A stretch of DNA of 64,000 nucleotides, from the NCBI GenBank assembly GCA_900553605.1, contig USDX01000003.1:75707-139706 (forward strand), in the 5' to 3' direction. Position numbers and translations under genes: made by a program. The DNA comes from an uncultured Eggerthella sp. GTDB taxonomy: Bacteria > Actinomycetota > Coriobacteriia > Coriobacteriales > Eggerthellaceae. Under the pieces are notes generated by a model that had not been told where the DNA came from, did no database searches, and was given only the letters and a program-made list of their open reading frames with translations. Shown in pieces: positions 1 through 8,840 of the stretch. Every line of letters begins with the position of its first letter. The first letter of the stretch is position 1.

Positions 1-253
1 AAGTGCCGCCCCTACCGCCAGCAAACCAAGGGCAGGGGTCCGGGTCCACCACGTCAGTAAAAATGGCAGACGTTAAGGCATCCTTCGGCAGCGCCTGTTG
101 ACATATAGCGTCAAGGGGGCTGGGGGCAATCGACCCTGCTGCAGGACACCACAACCTCAACAAGCCCGAAAGCAAGGACTTCGGGCGTTTCTCTCGTTTA
201 TTCTAATATTCGCATGAGGTAATTCACGCCAAGAATCGGCGTTACCATAAGGC
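1..253. other. Left-edge region, no gene assigned
   Basis: All three forward frames are open at the left edge and close at about 60, 77 and 111, so the tail of a forward gene may be present, but too little is visible to say which frame is coding. One reverse frame is also open to the edge. I recognise no tRNA, tmRNA, SRP RNA or RNase P motif. A hairpin at about 162-192 (GCCCGAA/TTCGGGC arms followed by GTTTCTC) could end whatever is transcribed rightward into the window. Confidence 0.3.
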
Positions 254-289
254 ATGCGTAACCAACCGCAGTCACCGAAGGGAAATGCC

Positions 290-979
290 ATGGCACGCGA
301 AAAGAAAGCCGACAAGCTCGCCCGCGCCCTAGCTGTTGCCGAGCGCATGAACAGCCATTACGGAGAGGCAGCCTGTGCGCTTCACTACACCACGCCTTTC
401 ACGCTTACCATTGCTGTTCTGCTCTCCGCACAAACCACCGATGCAGGGGTAAACAAGGTTACACCCGAGCTCTTTGCAAAATACGGAACGCCCCAGGCCA
501 TGGCACAAGCCGACCCCGAAGACATCGCACGGATCATCCGATCGATTGGGTTTTATCGCACCAAAGCAAAAAACTGCATCGCCTGTGCACAGATGATCAT
601 GTCTGATTTCGGCGGCGAGATCCCCCGCGACATCGACCAGATGCAAAAGCTTCCCGGAGTAGGGCGCAAAACCGCAAATGTGGTACTCAATGAGGCCTTC
701 GGCATTGTCGAAGGCATTGCCGTTGACACTCATGTATTTCGTATCGCCCACAAACTGAAGTTCGCTGGCCCCTCCGCCGATACTCCCGCAAAAACAGAGA
801 ACGCCCTTCTTTCGCTGTACCCGCGCGAATACTGGGGGCCCATCAATCACCAATGGGTGCTGTTTGGGCGCGAGACCTGCATAGCCCGTCGACCCAAATG
901 CGCTGATTGCTTCATTCGAGACCTCTGCCCCAGCTGCCCCAAAGAACTCGCAGGAAATCTAGAAGACCTCCAGGATTAG
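290..979 (+). CDS. nth: Endonuclease III (DNA-(apurinic or apyrimidinic site) lyase)
   Basis: Base-excision repair glycosylase/AP lyase that removes oxidised pyrimidines. The 229 aa product has the helix-hairpin-helix LPGVGRKTANVV (about residues 121-132) with the catalytic Lys at about 127, the catalytic Asp in VDTHVFR (about 146), and a C-terminal 4Fe-4S loop with C-X6-C-X2-C-X5-C spacing (about 197-213). An in-frame ATG at 254 exists. I chose 290 because GAAGGGA sits just upstream and the extra 12 residues do not resemble the family. It stands alone, 161 bp before a LysR gene. Length and motifs are complete, so this is a confident call. Confidence 0.95.
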   Translation: MAREKKADKLARALAVAERMNSHYGEAACALHYTTPFTLTIAVLLSAQTTDAGVNKVTPELFAKYGTPQAMAQADPEDIARIIRSIGFYRTKAKNCIACAQMIMSDFGGEIPRDIDQMQKLPGVGRKTANVVLNEAFGIVEGIAVDTHVFRIAHKLKFAGPSADTPAKTENALLSLYPREYWGPINHQWVLFGRETCIARRPKCADCFIRDLCPSCPKELAGNLEDLQD

Positions 980-1140
980 CCAAACAGATCGAAAAGGCAG
1001 CATCCGATACCGAAAATAGCGCCATCATCCGTAAATTCCCTGTGCTGTTTGAGTAAAATCAACAAGCGTTTGTTATCCTCAAATAATCATGGGAAGACAG
1101 CACTTTAACAAAGGGCTGACATCGAAAGCAAGGAATAACA

Positions 1141-2085
1141 ATGAACCTCTCTCATTTGAGATATTTCATTAGCTTGGCAGATTCGAAGCACTTCGCAAAC
1201 ACGGCAAAGTCACTGTCTATTGCGCGCTCAACGCTTTCTCTTGCAATCTCAAATCTCGAGCAGGACCTGGGCGCTCCCTTGTTTACCAAAAACGGAAGCA
1301 CATTCCTCCTTACCCCTTATGGCAAGGAGTTCTATCGCTACGCTTCTCTTGCGCTGAAGAACATCGAAACGGGACGCCAACGCGTTCGGGTTATGGTTAA
1401 CAGCAAGGTTGAAACGCTTCGTATCGGTGTGCCGTTCTCCATCCAGAACGAAGACTGGTCCCGTATGATGCGCGCTTTCCGTGCCCATCTCGACGAAAAC
1501 ACGTCGGTAAAAGTTTTGCAGGGTTTCAGCGCTGGGCTTTTGCGCGATCTGGCCGCAGGCACGCTCGACGTCACGTTTGCCACAAAACTCGAAGACGCAC
1601 CCGAAGGCTTGAACTACATCCCCTTCTGGTCGCAGGAGCTAGTCCTTGCGGTAAACGAAAGCAACCCCTTGGCGAATCGCAAATCCATCAAGCTTGAGGA
1701 GCTGGAAGGCACGAAGGTGCTTTCCTATGCCGTCGACTGCCCTCCCCATGATCTGGTTATGGAACATACCAAGCATTTTGACATTCAGGTTGAAGAGCGC
1801 TTCCGCGAGGAAATTACTGCGTGCTCCATCGTTTCCGCCAGCGATGAAGCCATGGCGCTTGTAGACTACTCGTTCTTAATGAAGGCTTTCGGCGATGTAG
1901 TCTGCATTCCCATCGACGATCTACCGCGAGACTTCCACAAGATTTACCTGATCCACCGCGCCGACGACGAACTCACTGATGCCCAGCGCGATTTCATCAA
2001 CTACGCTTGCAATCATCGCGTTTTGCCAGCCTGGTTACCCCGTGAAAACGAAGACGAAACCCAATTCCAAATCAGATATAAGTAG
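1141..2085 (+). CDS. LysR-family transcriptional regulator
   Basis: A 314 aa protein with an N-terminal winged helix-turn-helix (residues 1-60, beginning MNLSHLRYFISLADSKHF) followed by a LysR substrate-binding domain. AAGGAATAAC precedes the ATG. The family binds palindromic promoter sites and responds to a small co-inducer. Neither the target nor the ligand can be read here. The right-hand neighbours (hydrogenase protease, ABC exporter) converge on it rather than diverge, so the usual divergent-target logic gives no candidate. The ligand domain looks intact. Confidence 0.9.
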   Translation: MNLSHLRYFISLADSKHFANTAKSLSIARSTLSLAISNLEQDLGAPLFTKNGSTFLLTPYGKEFYRYASLALKNIETGRQRVRVMVNSKVETLRIGVPFSIQNEDWSRMMRAFRAHLDENTSVKVLQGFSAGLLRDLAAGTLDVTFATKLEDAPEGLNYIPFWSQELVLAVNESNPLANRKSIKLEELEGTKVLSYAVDCPPHDLVMEHTKHFDIQVEERFREEITACSIVSASDEAMALVDYSFLMKAFGDVVCIPIDDLPRDFHKIYLIHRADDELTDAQRDFINYACNHRVLPAWLPRENEDETQFQIRYK

Positions 2086-2111
2086 CGTCGCGCCAAGCAC
2101 CGCAACAAAAA

Positions 2112-2149
2112 CGAGATGGCCCAGCAGCAGCCGCTGTTGGGCCATCTCG
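2112..2149 (-). terminator. Terminator for the hydrogenase protease/exporter cluster
   Basis: CGAGATGGCCCA pairs perfectly with TGGGCCATCTCG, and the stem continues inward to about 17 bp around an AGCC loop. On the minus strand it is followed by GTTTTTGTTG. It lies downstream of the minus-strand protease gene and just after the end of the plus-strand LysR gene, so it may serve both directions. Confidence 0.8.
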
Positions 2150-2266
2150 ACTTATAGGGCAAGCGCATCCAAGTCTTCGCCCGAAGACGCACGCTATTCA
2201 TCCGAAGGAGCCTCTGGGCGGCAAAGGAATGCCGATACAGCCCTGGGGCGGCAGTGCCGAATACAC

Positions 2267-2785
2267 CTACGACAGCAACTCTGGCAGCGGAACACCGTCT
2301 TTGCGTTCGATGCTACAACCCTGACGCACCAGCTCGGCTATAACCGACTCAGCCAAAAACGGCAGCCTATCTGCAACAGGCTGCGTGAGACCCTCCATAA
2401 ACTCCGCAGGCTCCAGGTTCAAAACCTGCATGCCGTAGCACATGCCTTCGCTGGTGTATCCAAGCAATGCTGCCGCATCAAACAGATCGGCGAGCTTCGT
2501 ATCGTGCAGGGAAGTGCGGGCGCCGCAGGTTCGCGCAATATCGTGCGGCCGATAGCGAAATACCGTACCGGGCTCCGAGCCTGATTCATCAACGGCATCA
2601 ACCGTGATCATGAAGTCGTATTCATTGACTTTGGAAATCATGTCCAAAGTCATACAGCCAACATCGAACATATCGACATTATCCGGAATAAGATATTCTT
2701 CCCGGATAAGATCGTAAGCAGCGGGTCCAACACCGTCATCAAGCATCAAACGATTACCCACAAAGAATACTGCGATGCGTTTCAT
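2267..2785 (-). CDS. hyaD: [NiFe]-hydrogenase maturation protease (HyaD/HybD family)
   Basis: A 172 aa endopeptidase of the HyaD/HybD/HycI family. Members clip the C-terminal tail off the hydrogenase large subunit after nickel insertion. Visible family features are the N-terminal FVGNRLMLDDGVGP with acidic metal ligands, the central TVDAVDES strand, and the conserved His in SLHDTKLADL. Its ATG directly follows the stop of the upstream 143 aa membrane protein (TAAATG), which implies translational coupling. The presumed substrate HyaB is encoded about 13 kb away (15887-17575) and carries the expected cleavable C-terminus. The symbol rests on the family, not on orthology testing. Confidence 0.85.
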   Translation of the reverse strand: MKRIAVFFVGNRLMLDDGVGPAAYDLIREEYLIPDNVDMFDVGCMTLDMISKVNEYDFMITVDAVDESGSEPGTVFRYRPHDIARTCGARTSLHDTKLADLFDAAALLGYTSEGMCYGMQVLNLEPAEFMEGLTQPVADRLPFLAESVIAELVRQGCSIERKDGVPLPELLS

Positions 2786-3217
2786 TTATGCACCAACCGT
2801 CGGACGAATGACCAAGTTGTAATATGTTGCCGCAGCGATCATTATCACCGCAACCAAAACCATGGCAACGGCCCACTTCTTCTGGCTTTTCACATACTGT
2901 TCCTTGGTTTTTCCCATGGATAGAGCACGCTGACACGCATAGCCCTGACCGGCACGGGCAAATACGATGGTCACGAACGCAAGAGCCAATGCCGCAATGA
3001 TGCTCAAGCCCACCGTGAGAGGACGAGGATCGAGGTAGACGCTGTAGAAAAGGTTGTCAGCCAAAAGCCATGCTGGGTAATACAGGATTGCCAGCCAAAT
3101 ACCGTTGGCAGCGCCCCAAATAGGAGGCATGAAAAGAGCTCCTATGTTGATGGGAGGCAAGCCTTCCATAATCTGTTCCTGGCTAAGCTGACGGGGACTT
3201 TTTTCCTGCTTCGACAC
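2786..3217 (-). CDS. Small membrane protein coupled to the hydrogenase protease
   Basis: A 143 aa protein that I do not recognise. After a charged 25-residue N-terminus it shows about three to four hydrophobic segments: one around PPIWGAANGIWLAILYYPAW, one around LTVGLSIIAALALAFVTIVF, and a C-terminal one around WAVAMVLVAVIMIAAATYY. The start is GTG at 3217 with only a weak Shine-Dalgarno. The gene abuts the hydrogenase maturation protease with no gap, which suggests a linked role, but no catalytic motif is visible. A hairpin at 3257-3288 separates it from the ABC exporter genes upstream. Confidence 0.7.
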   Translation of the reverse strand: MSKQEKSPRQLSQEQIMEGLPPINIGALFMPPIWGAANGIWLAILYYPAWLLADNLFYSVYLDPRPLTVGLSIIAALALAFVTIVFARAGQGYACQRALSMGKTKEQYVKSQKKWAVAMVLVAVIMIAAATYYNLVIRPTVGA

Positions 3218-3256
3218 GAGTATCTCGCTTTCACTGACGTTATTCCGCTGAAGAGT

Positions 3257-3288
3257 ATAGAGGAAAGCGCTTTAGCGCTCTCCTCTAT
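3257..3288 (-). terminator. Strong hairpin at the end of the ABC exporter operon
   Basis: ATAGAGGAAAGCGC and GCGCTCTCCTCTAT pair at 13 of 14 positions around a TTTA loop, overlapping the stop codon of the 624 aa exporter subunit. There is no clear U-run, so it could be a factor-dependent terminator, a processing stop or an attenuator before the small membrane protein gene. Confidence 0.5.
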
Positions 3289-5159
3289 TCGGCAAACTGC
3301 GAATTATACAATTCTGCATAGGCGCCGCCCTTGGCCAGCAGTTCATCGTGAGTTCCCTGCTCTACGATATCGCCCTCCTGGAGAACCAGAATCAGGTCGG
3401 CGTTACGGATGGTAGAAAGGCGATGGGCAATGACAAACGAGGTGCGCCCCTCCATCAAATTATCCATGGCCATCTGAATTCGTTCTTCGGTGCGCGTATC
3501 CACCGAACTGGTTGCCTCATCCAGAATCAGCATGCGCCTGTCAGCCAAAATGGCACGGGCAATGGTCAAAAGCTGACGTTGCCCCTGACTGATATTGCTT
3601 GCATCTTCATTAATCTCCATATCGTAGCCACCAGGCAGGGTACGGATGAAATGATCGGCAAATGCCGCCTTAGCTGCCGCTTCAACCTCTTCATCAGTCG
3701 CATCAAGACGACCGTACCGTATATTTTCCCGGATCGTTCCTTTGAACAGCCAGGTATCCTGCAGAACCATGCCGAATAGCGAGCGCAAATCGTTGCGATC
3801 AAACTCGCGCACATCATGGCCGCCTACGCGAATCGAGCCGCTTTCGACATCATAGAAACGCATCAGCAGTTTGACGATGGTTGTTTTGCCGGCGCCAGTC
3901 GGTCCAACCAATGCAACAGTTTGCCCGCGTTCAACCGTAGCTGAAAAGTCCTTGATGATGGGCTTATCGGCTTCGTAACCAAAATGCACATGGTCGAACT
4001 CCACACCGCCCGAAATCTCTGAAGTCTTCGCCGTCACCGCAGTCTTCGGCTCTTCCTCAGCTTCAAGGAACGCAAACACGCGCTCGGCCGAAGCGGCCAT
4101 TTGCTGCAGCACATTGGACACCTGAGCGAGTTGGGTAATAGGCTGCGTGAAGTTTTTCACATACTGGATAAAAGCTTGAATGTCGCCAACGGTAATACGT
4201 CCGCCAATGGCAAACAACGCACCCGCAATGGCAACGGCAACGTAGCCCAGGTTGCTCACAAAGTTCATCACAGGCATCATCAAGCCCGAAAGGAACTGCG
4301 ACTTCCACGCCGATTCATACAATTCTGCGTTCGTTTTCTTGAACTGAGCCAGCACATCGCCCTCTTTGTTGAAGGCGCGCACCACGGCCTGCCCGGAAAA
4401 TGCCTCTTCAACCTGCCCGTTGATGGCTCCCAGACGGTTTTGCTGCATTCGGAAGTACTTCTGGCTTCGACCAACCACCACTTTCACCAAGATAGCCGAA
4501 AGGGGAACCACCAGCAGGGCAATGAGCGTCATGGGCACGTTGATGGAAAGCATCATAACCAGCACGCCTATTACGGTAGCAATGGAGGTGATCAGCTGTG
4601 TTACACCCTGGTTGAGGCTCTGCCCCAGCGTATCGATGTCATTGGTGATGCGCGAAAGCACGTCGCCGGTGCTGGTACGCTCAAAATACCCCATAGGCAA
4701 CGCATCGATCTTCTGGGCAATATGCTGTCGCAAAAGGTAGCAGGCTTTCTGCGTGACATGGGTCATCAACCAGCCTTGAACAAACGAGCACAGGGCAGAA
4801 AAACCATAGAGCGCAAGGGTCGTGAGCAGGATAGTGCCCACAACGTCAAAGCGAATGCCACCTGTGCCAGCGATTTTCGCCGTAACACCCTCAAAGAGCT
4901 CGGTGGTAGCTGTCGAGAGAACCTTCGGACCCACAATGTTGAACACGGTCGAGGCGATGGCAAACACAAACACCGCACCCAGCGCAAACTTGAACTTGCC
5001 CATGAATGCCAGCAGCTTCAGCATTGAGCCCTTGAAATCTCCCGCCTTTTCGCCAGGTATCATGCCCCCACGTCCCATCGGCCCACGACGACGAGGCTGG
5101 GTGTTGGCGCGGGCAGCAATTGGCTCGCTTTCTTGTTTTGCTTCCTCGTCGATTCTCAT
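3285..5159 (-). CDS. ABC exporter subunit, canonical NBD half of a heterodimer
   Basis: A 624 aa MsbA/LmrCD-type half-transporter. A basic, arginine-rich N-terminus precedes six predicted membrane segments (about residues 50-340). The nucleotide-binding domain has Walker A GPTGAGKT, signature SQGQRQ, Walker B LILDEATSSVD with the catalytic Glu, and H-loop VIAHRLST. It overlaps the upstream 740 aa half-transporter by 4 bp (ATGA), so the two are made together. The partner has a degenerate nucleotide site, as in heterodimeric multidrug exporters such as TM287/288 or LmrCD. The MarR gene at the head of the operon fits drug or toxic-compound export. The substrate is unknown. Confidence 0.9.
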   Translation of the reverse strand: MRIDEEAKQESEPIAARANTQPRRRGPMGRGGMIPGEKAGDFKGSMLKLLAFMGKFKFALGAVFVFAIASTVFNIVGPKVLSTATTELFEGVTAKIAGTGGIRFDVVGTILLTTLALYGFSALCSFVQGWLMTHVTQKACYLLRQHIAQKIDALPMGYFERTSTGDVLSRITNDIDTLGQSLNQGVTQLITSIATVIGVLVMMLSINVPMTLIALLVVPLSAILVKVVVGRSQKYFRMQQNRLGAINGQVEEAFSGQAVVRAFNKEGDVLAQFKKTNAELYESAWKSQFLSGLMMPVMNFVSNLGYVAVAIAGALFAIGGRITVGDIQAFIQYVKNFTQPITQLAQVSNVLQQMAASAERVFAFLEAEEEPKTAVTAKTSEISGGVEFDHVHFGYEADKPIIKDFSATVERGQTVALVGPTGAGKTTIVKLLMRFYDVESGSIRVGGHDVREFDRNDLRSLFGMVLQDTWLFKGTIRENIRYGRLDATDEEVEAAAKAAFADHFIRTLPGGYDMEINEDASNISQGQRQLLTIARAILADRRMLILDEATSSVDTRTEERIQMAMDNLMEGRTSFVIAHRLSTIRNADLILVLQEGDIVEQGTHDELLAKGGAYAELYNSQFAE

Positions 5160-7378
5160 TGCTCATCCCCTCCTTTCAGTTCTTCCTCTGACAACTGGGA
5201 TTCGGCAATCTCGCGATACGTCGGACAGGCCTTCATCAATTCCGAGTGGGTACCGCAACCAACCATCTTTCCTTCCTCAAGCACCACGATCTTGTCGGCG
5301 TTGAGAACCGTAGAAATGCGCTGTGCCACCACGATCACCGTTTTGCCTGCAGCGCTCTGCGACAAGGCATGACGCAGCTTGGCGTCGGTTGCGTAATCGA
5401 GCGCAGAAAAGCTGTCGTCAAACAGCAGCACACGGGCATCGGTTGCCAAGGCGCGCGCAATCGAAAGACGTTGGCGTTGACCACCCGAAACATTGGTGCC
5501 GCCTTGGCTGATTGCAGTTTGCATGCCTTCGGCCTTGGCATCAATGAACTCGGTTGCTTGTGCAATTTCAGCCGCAGACCGAATGCGCTTCTCATCCATT
5601 GCCTCATCGGAATACGCAATGGTCGACCCTATGGTGCCTGAGAACAGGAACGCCTTTTGAGGTACGTAGCCAAGCTCTTTTCGCAGTTCACCCTGCTTCA
5701 TGTCGCGGACATCGACACCGCCTACGCGAACCGCTCCATCCGCCACGTCATAGAAGCGCTCAACAAGCTTTATGATGCTCGATTTACCTGACCCTGTAGG
5801 GCCGATGATGGCCGTAGTCTGACCTGGCTCAGCCGTGAAATCAATGTTTTCCAGAACAGGACTGCTGTCCTTGTCGTAGGCAAAGGTGACATGATCGAAC
5901 TGGACAGTAAGACCTTCCGCGCCCGAATCGAGCTCGCACGCTTTCGACTGAACGGGGTCTGCAATGGAGCTTTCCGTTTCCAGAACCTCGTTAACTCGAC
6001 GGGCGGCAACGTCGGCGCGCGGCAACATGATCGCAATCATGCCGATCATCAAGAACGACATGACGATGACCATGGAATAAGTGATGAAGGCGATCATGTC
6101 GCCGGTCTGAATCGTGCCCGCATCAATGTAGGTTCCGCCCACCCACACGATAAGAACCGAAACAGCATTCATAACCAGCATCATCGTGGGCATCATGAAT
6201 GCCATGGTCCGATTCGTGAACAGCTGCGTACGATACAGCGCCGTGCTTGCCTTGTCGAAGCGCTCTTCCTCATACTGCTGCCGGTCAAATGCGCGGATAA
6301 CGGATAAGCCAGTTAGCATCTCGCGCGAAACCAAGTTCACGCGGTCGATCAATTTCTGCATCATCTTGAACTTCGGCATGGCAACGGCCATAAGAATGCC
6401 GATGATAATGGCGATTACCACTACCGCAAGCACAATGATCCAACTCATCGAAACGTTCGTCTGCGAAACCATGACGATACCGCCAATGGCAAGAATCGGC
6501 GAATACAACACCATACGCAGAAGCATCACCGTCACCATCTGGATTTGCTGGATATCGTTAGTGCCGCGCGTGATGAGGGAAGCCGCGGAAAATGATTGGA
6601 CCTCGGCATCCGAGAAGGAAATAACTTTCTCGAAAAGACGCTCACGCAAGCCTCGAGCGGTTTTTGCCGCCGTTCGCGATGCAATGAAGCCAACCGCGAT
6701 CGAAGCAACCATCATCAATGCCGCAACCCCAAGCATCTGAGCTCCCAGCCGTACCAGGTAGTTCATCTGCATGGCTCCCATATCAATGCCAAGCTGCTCA
6801 TATTCGGCTTTGGTTGCCATTATTGCCTGCTGCTGGATAAGGGATTCATCGATGGACCCGAATGCCTTTTGAGCCTGGGTCATCGCTTCTTCAACCTGGT
6901 CCTTGCTAATGGCTCCCGCCTGATATGCGGCATACAGCTGGGGCAAATCGAAATCCCCCGAGACATCGGAAACCCCATCGAATGCTGGCGAGCCTTCTCC
7001 TTGCTGGCCCCCCAAGGACTCTGCCAACTGATCGGAAAAATGAACCACCACAAGGGGAAGGGCGATGGCGGAATCAAGCTCTTTGCGCTGCTCTGTGCCC
7101 TGCTTGGCTAGGGTAAAGTTCCCATCCGAATCCTGCTCGTACGAACTGCGCAACAGCTGCTCGTCATCGTCAGACGCCAGCATGCAGATGTAGTTGAACG
7201 TATCGGAGCTCATAACACTGGGCGAACAATCTTCAATACCACCCTGCTGAATGCCAACATCAACCAAGTCGGACGTGTAGCGAGGAAGCGACAAATCGGC
7301 AAATGCCTGCACGACAAGAAGAGCCACAATCAGAGCAACGGCAACCTTTGATTGTTTCAAGTACCCGATTATGCGCAT
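5156..7378 (-). CDS. ABC exporter subunit with degenerate nucleotide site and large extracytoplasmic insert
   Basis: A 740 aa half-transporter. TM1 is followed by an insert of about 170 residues before TM2, presumably extracytoplasmic and acidic/Gln-rich. The NBD has Walker A GPTGSGKS and signature VSGGQRQ, but Walker B reads LLFDDSFSALD with Asp for the catalytic Glu, and the H-loop reads VVAQRIST with Gln for His. This is the hallmark of the degenerate half of heterodimeric exporters. I chose the ATG at 7378, preceded by GGGAGGGGGG, rather than one 27 bp upstream. The gene overlaps the marR stop by 10 bp. Confidence 0.9.
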   Translation of the reverse strand: MRIIGYLKQSKVAVALIVALLVVQAFADLSLPRYTSDLVDVGIQQGGIEDCSPSVMSSDTFNYICMLASDDDEQLLRSSYEQDSDGNFTLAKQGTEQRKELDSAIALPLVVVHFSDQLAESLGGQQGEGSPAFDGVSDVSGDFDLPQLYAAYQAGAISKDQVEEAMTQAQKAFGSIDESLIQQQAIMATKAEYEQLGIDMGAMQMNYLVRLGAQMLGVAALMMVASIAVGFIASRTAAKTARGLRERLFEKVISFSDAEVQSFSAASLITRGTNDIQQIQMVTVMLLRMVLYSPILAIGGIVMVSQTNVSMSWIIVLAVVVIAIIIGILMAVAMPKFKMMQKLIDRVNLVSREMLTGLSVIRAFDRQQYEEERFDKASTALYRTQLFTNRTMAFMMPTMMLVMNAVSVLIVWVGGTYIDAGTIQTGDMIAFITYSMVIVMSFLMIGMIAIMLPRADVAARRVNEVLETESSIADPVQSKACELDSGAEGLTVQFDHVTFAYDKDSSPVLENIDFTAEPGQTTAIIGPTGSGKSSIIKLVERFYDVADGAVRVGGVDVRDMKQGELRKELGYVPQKAFLFSGTIGSTIAYSDEAMDEKRIRSAAEIAQATEFIDAKAEGMQTAISQGGTNVSGGQRQRLSIARALATDARVLLFDDSFSALDYATDAKLRHALSQSAAGKTVIVVAQRISTVLNADKIVVLEEGKMVGCGTHSELMKACPTYREIAESQLSEEELKGGDEQ

Positions 7379-7887
7379 GGAACCCCCCTCCCAGGAATAC
7401 CGCACTCATGGGAAACGGGGACAAACGAATCCGATCCTTCTGCGTAATCGCAGATTTTTTCTAAGATCACTATCAGTTGATTCATGTTGTCAACGCCAAC
7501 GCTTTCGACCATATCCATAAACTGCTTACTGCGTTCACGGCGAAGTTGAGCAGAAAGGGATTGGCCTTTTTCCGTGAGGCCTATGCAAACCGAGCGCGAA
7601 TCGCTCTCGGCACGTGTGCGCACGATGAAGCCCTTCTGCTCAAGGCTTTTCAGGAACTGGGATACCGCACTGGGGGAAACGCGCAGATGACGTGCGATGT
7701 CGGAAGGCTTGACGCTGCACCGCTTTTCATCGGCACAAAACAGAAGCACAAGGGCGTGAACCTCCATCGGAGTAAGCCCATCCATGCTTGGAGATAACGC
7801 AGGGCGCAAACGCTTAAGCCGATGGGTCAATGCGATAATCTCGTTCTCCAACGATTCGGGAGAACGGTCGCGGGCAGTTTCGTTCAT
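7369..7887 (-). CDS. MarR-family transcriptional regulator
   Basis: A 172 aa winged-helix repressor. The HTH and recognition helix lie in KPSDIARHLRVSPSAVSQFL, followed by the beta-wing around TRAESDSRSVCIGLTEKG, all typical of MarR. AAGGAG precedes the ATG. It is first in the operon and overlaps the exporter gene, so it most likely autoregulates and controls exporter synthesis in response to a small-molecule ligand. A candidate operator lies 13 bp upstream of its start. The C-terminus after about residue 150 is unremarkable. Confidence 0.9.
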   Translation of the reverse strand: MNETARDRSPESLENEIIALTHRLKRLRPALSPSMDGLTPMEVHALVLLFCADEKRCSVKPSDIARHLRVSPSAVSQFLKSLEQKGFIVRTRAESDSRSVCIGLTEKGQSLSAQLRRERSKQFMDMVESVGVDNMNQLIVILEKICDYAEGSDSFVPVSHECGIPGRGVPCA

Positions 7888-7899
7888 AGATGAAGCTCC

Positions 7900-7919
7900 T
7901 TAACCATTTAATGGCTTAA
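7900..7919. promoter_or_regulatory. Candidate MarR operator
   Basis: TTAACCATTTAATGGCTTAA contains the perfect 11 bp palindrome CCATTTAATGG with TTAA flanks on both sides. It sits between the marR start codon and the nearest promoter-like AT-rich DNA on the minus strand. Position and symmetry suit the autoregulatory site of a MarR dimer. No binding evidence is available. Confidence 0.5.
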
Positions 7920-7947
7920 TAGTTTAGGTGCTTAATCAATTTCTCGA

Positions 7948-7991
7948 AAAAGAAAACGCCGGACACATGCGACAAACATAAATCCGGCGTT
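7948..7991 (-). terminator. Terminator downstream of the ThrH-like gene
   Basis: AACGCCGGA (7955-7963) pairs with TCCGGCGTT (7983-7991). On the minus strand the stem is followed by TTCTTTTTC. It isolates the phosphatase gene from the marR-exporter operon. Confidence 0.7.
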
Positions 7992-8124
7992 AGGTTATTG
8001 CTTGGTGCGTCAAAACCGTGCAGGTTGGCGAAACAGCAGGCTTCAGCCCGAATGGATAGAGGCCTCAGGACGGCGCAATGGGAGGATGCCCCAGCAGCAA
8101 CCCAACAGATTTCTGCTCCGACGA

Positions 8125-8724
8125 TTAAAGGGCAGCCTTGATACCCGCCATCAACTCAGAATACTCTTCGAATGCGGGTATGGTGGGGTTGTCGGCTTTA
8201 ATAGAATCGGTGCTCTTGAACAGGAAGCCCGCCTTGCTGGCTTTGATCATGCCCAGATCGTTAAAGCTATCGCCTGCGGCAATGGTTTCCAACCCTGCCT
8301 GATGCAATGCCTTGACAGTGGTGAGCTTCGATTGTTCACAGCGCATCTTGAAGCCTGTAACCGTGCCGTCTTCTGCAACCTCAAGTTCATTGCAGAACAG
8401 CGTAGGCCAGCCGAGCTTCTTCATAAGGGGCTGAGCAAACTGGGTGAACGTGTCAGAGATGATGATTACCTGGGTAAGCTCGCGCAGCTCATCCAAGAAT
8501 TCCTTTGCACCAGGCATGGGGTCGATGGTGGCAATGACATCCTGGATCTCCTTCAACCCCAAGCCATGTTCCTTGAGGATGTCGAGCCGATAGTTCATGA
8601 GCTTGTCATAGTCAGGTTCGTCGCGCGTGGTTTTCTTCAATTCGGGAATGTTGGTTGCCTCGGCAAAGGCAATCCAAATCTCAGGAACCAAAACGCCCTC
8701 AAGATCCAAGCACACTACGTTCAT
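8125..8724 (-). CDS. thrH: HAD phosphatase, ThrH-like (phosphoserine phosphatase / homoserine phosphotransferase)
   Basis: A 199 aa HAD-IB protein. Motif I is VCLDLEGVLVPE (nucleophile Asp at about residue 6), with Glu-Gly in place of the usual Asp-Gly as in ThrH. Motif II is VIIISDTF, and motif IV is AAGDSFNDLGMI. ThrH enzymes dephosphorylate phosphoserine and can transfer phosphate to homoserine, linking serine and threonine metabolism. The start at 8724 is preferred over an upstream frame opening because AAAGAGGT precedes it and the extension has no family similarity. It is monocistronic, with its own terminator. Confidence 0.8.
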   Translation of the reverse strand: MNVVCLDLEGVLVPEIWIAFAEATNIPELKKTTRDEPDYDKLMNYRLDILKEHGLGLKEIQDVIATIDPMPGAKEFLDELRELTQVIIISDTFTQFAQPLMKKLGWPTLFCNELEVAEDGTVTGFKMRCEQSKLTTVKALHQAGLETIAAGDSFNDLGMIKASKAGFLFKSTDSIKADNPTIPAFEEYSELMAGIKAAL

Positions 8725-8840
8725 CGCAACCTCTTTCCATGCGCAGGTGTTTTCTTTTCGTTTGCAGAATACCCGAAACACCCACGCTCGCAACGCACAC
8801 TTTTGCATACGGCCAAAGCAGTACCGCCTTTACCGCCCTT

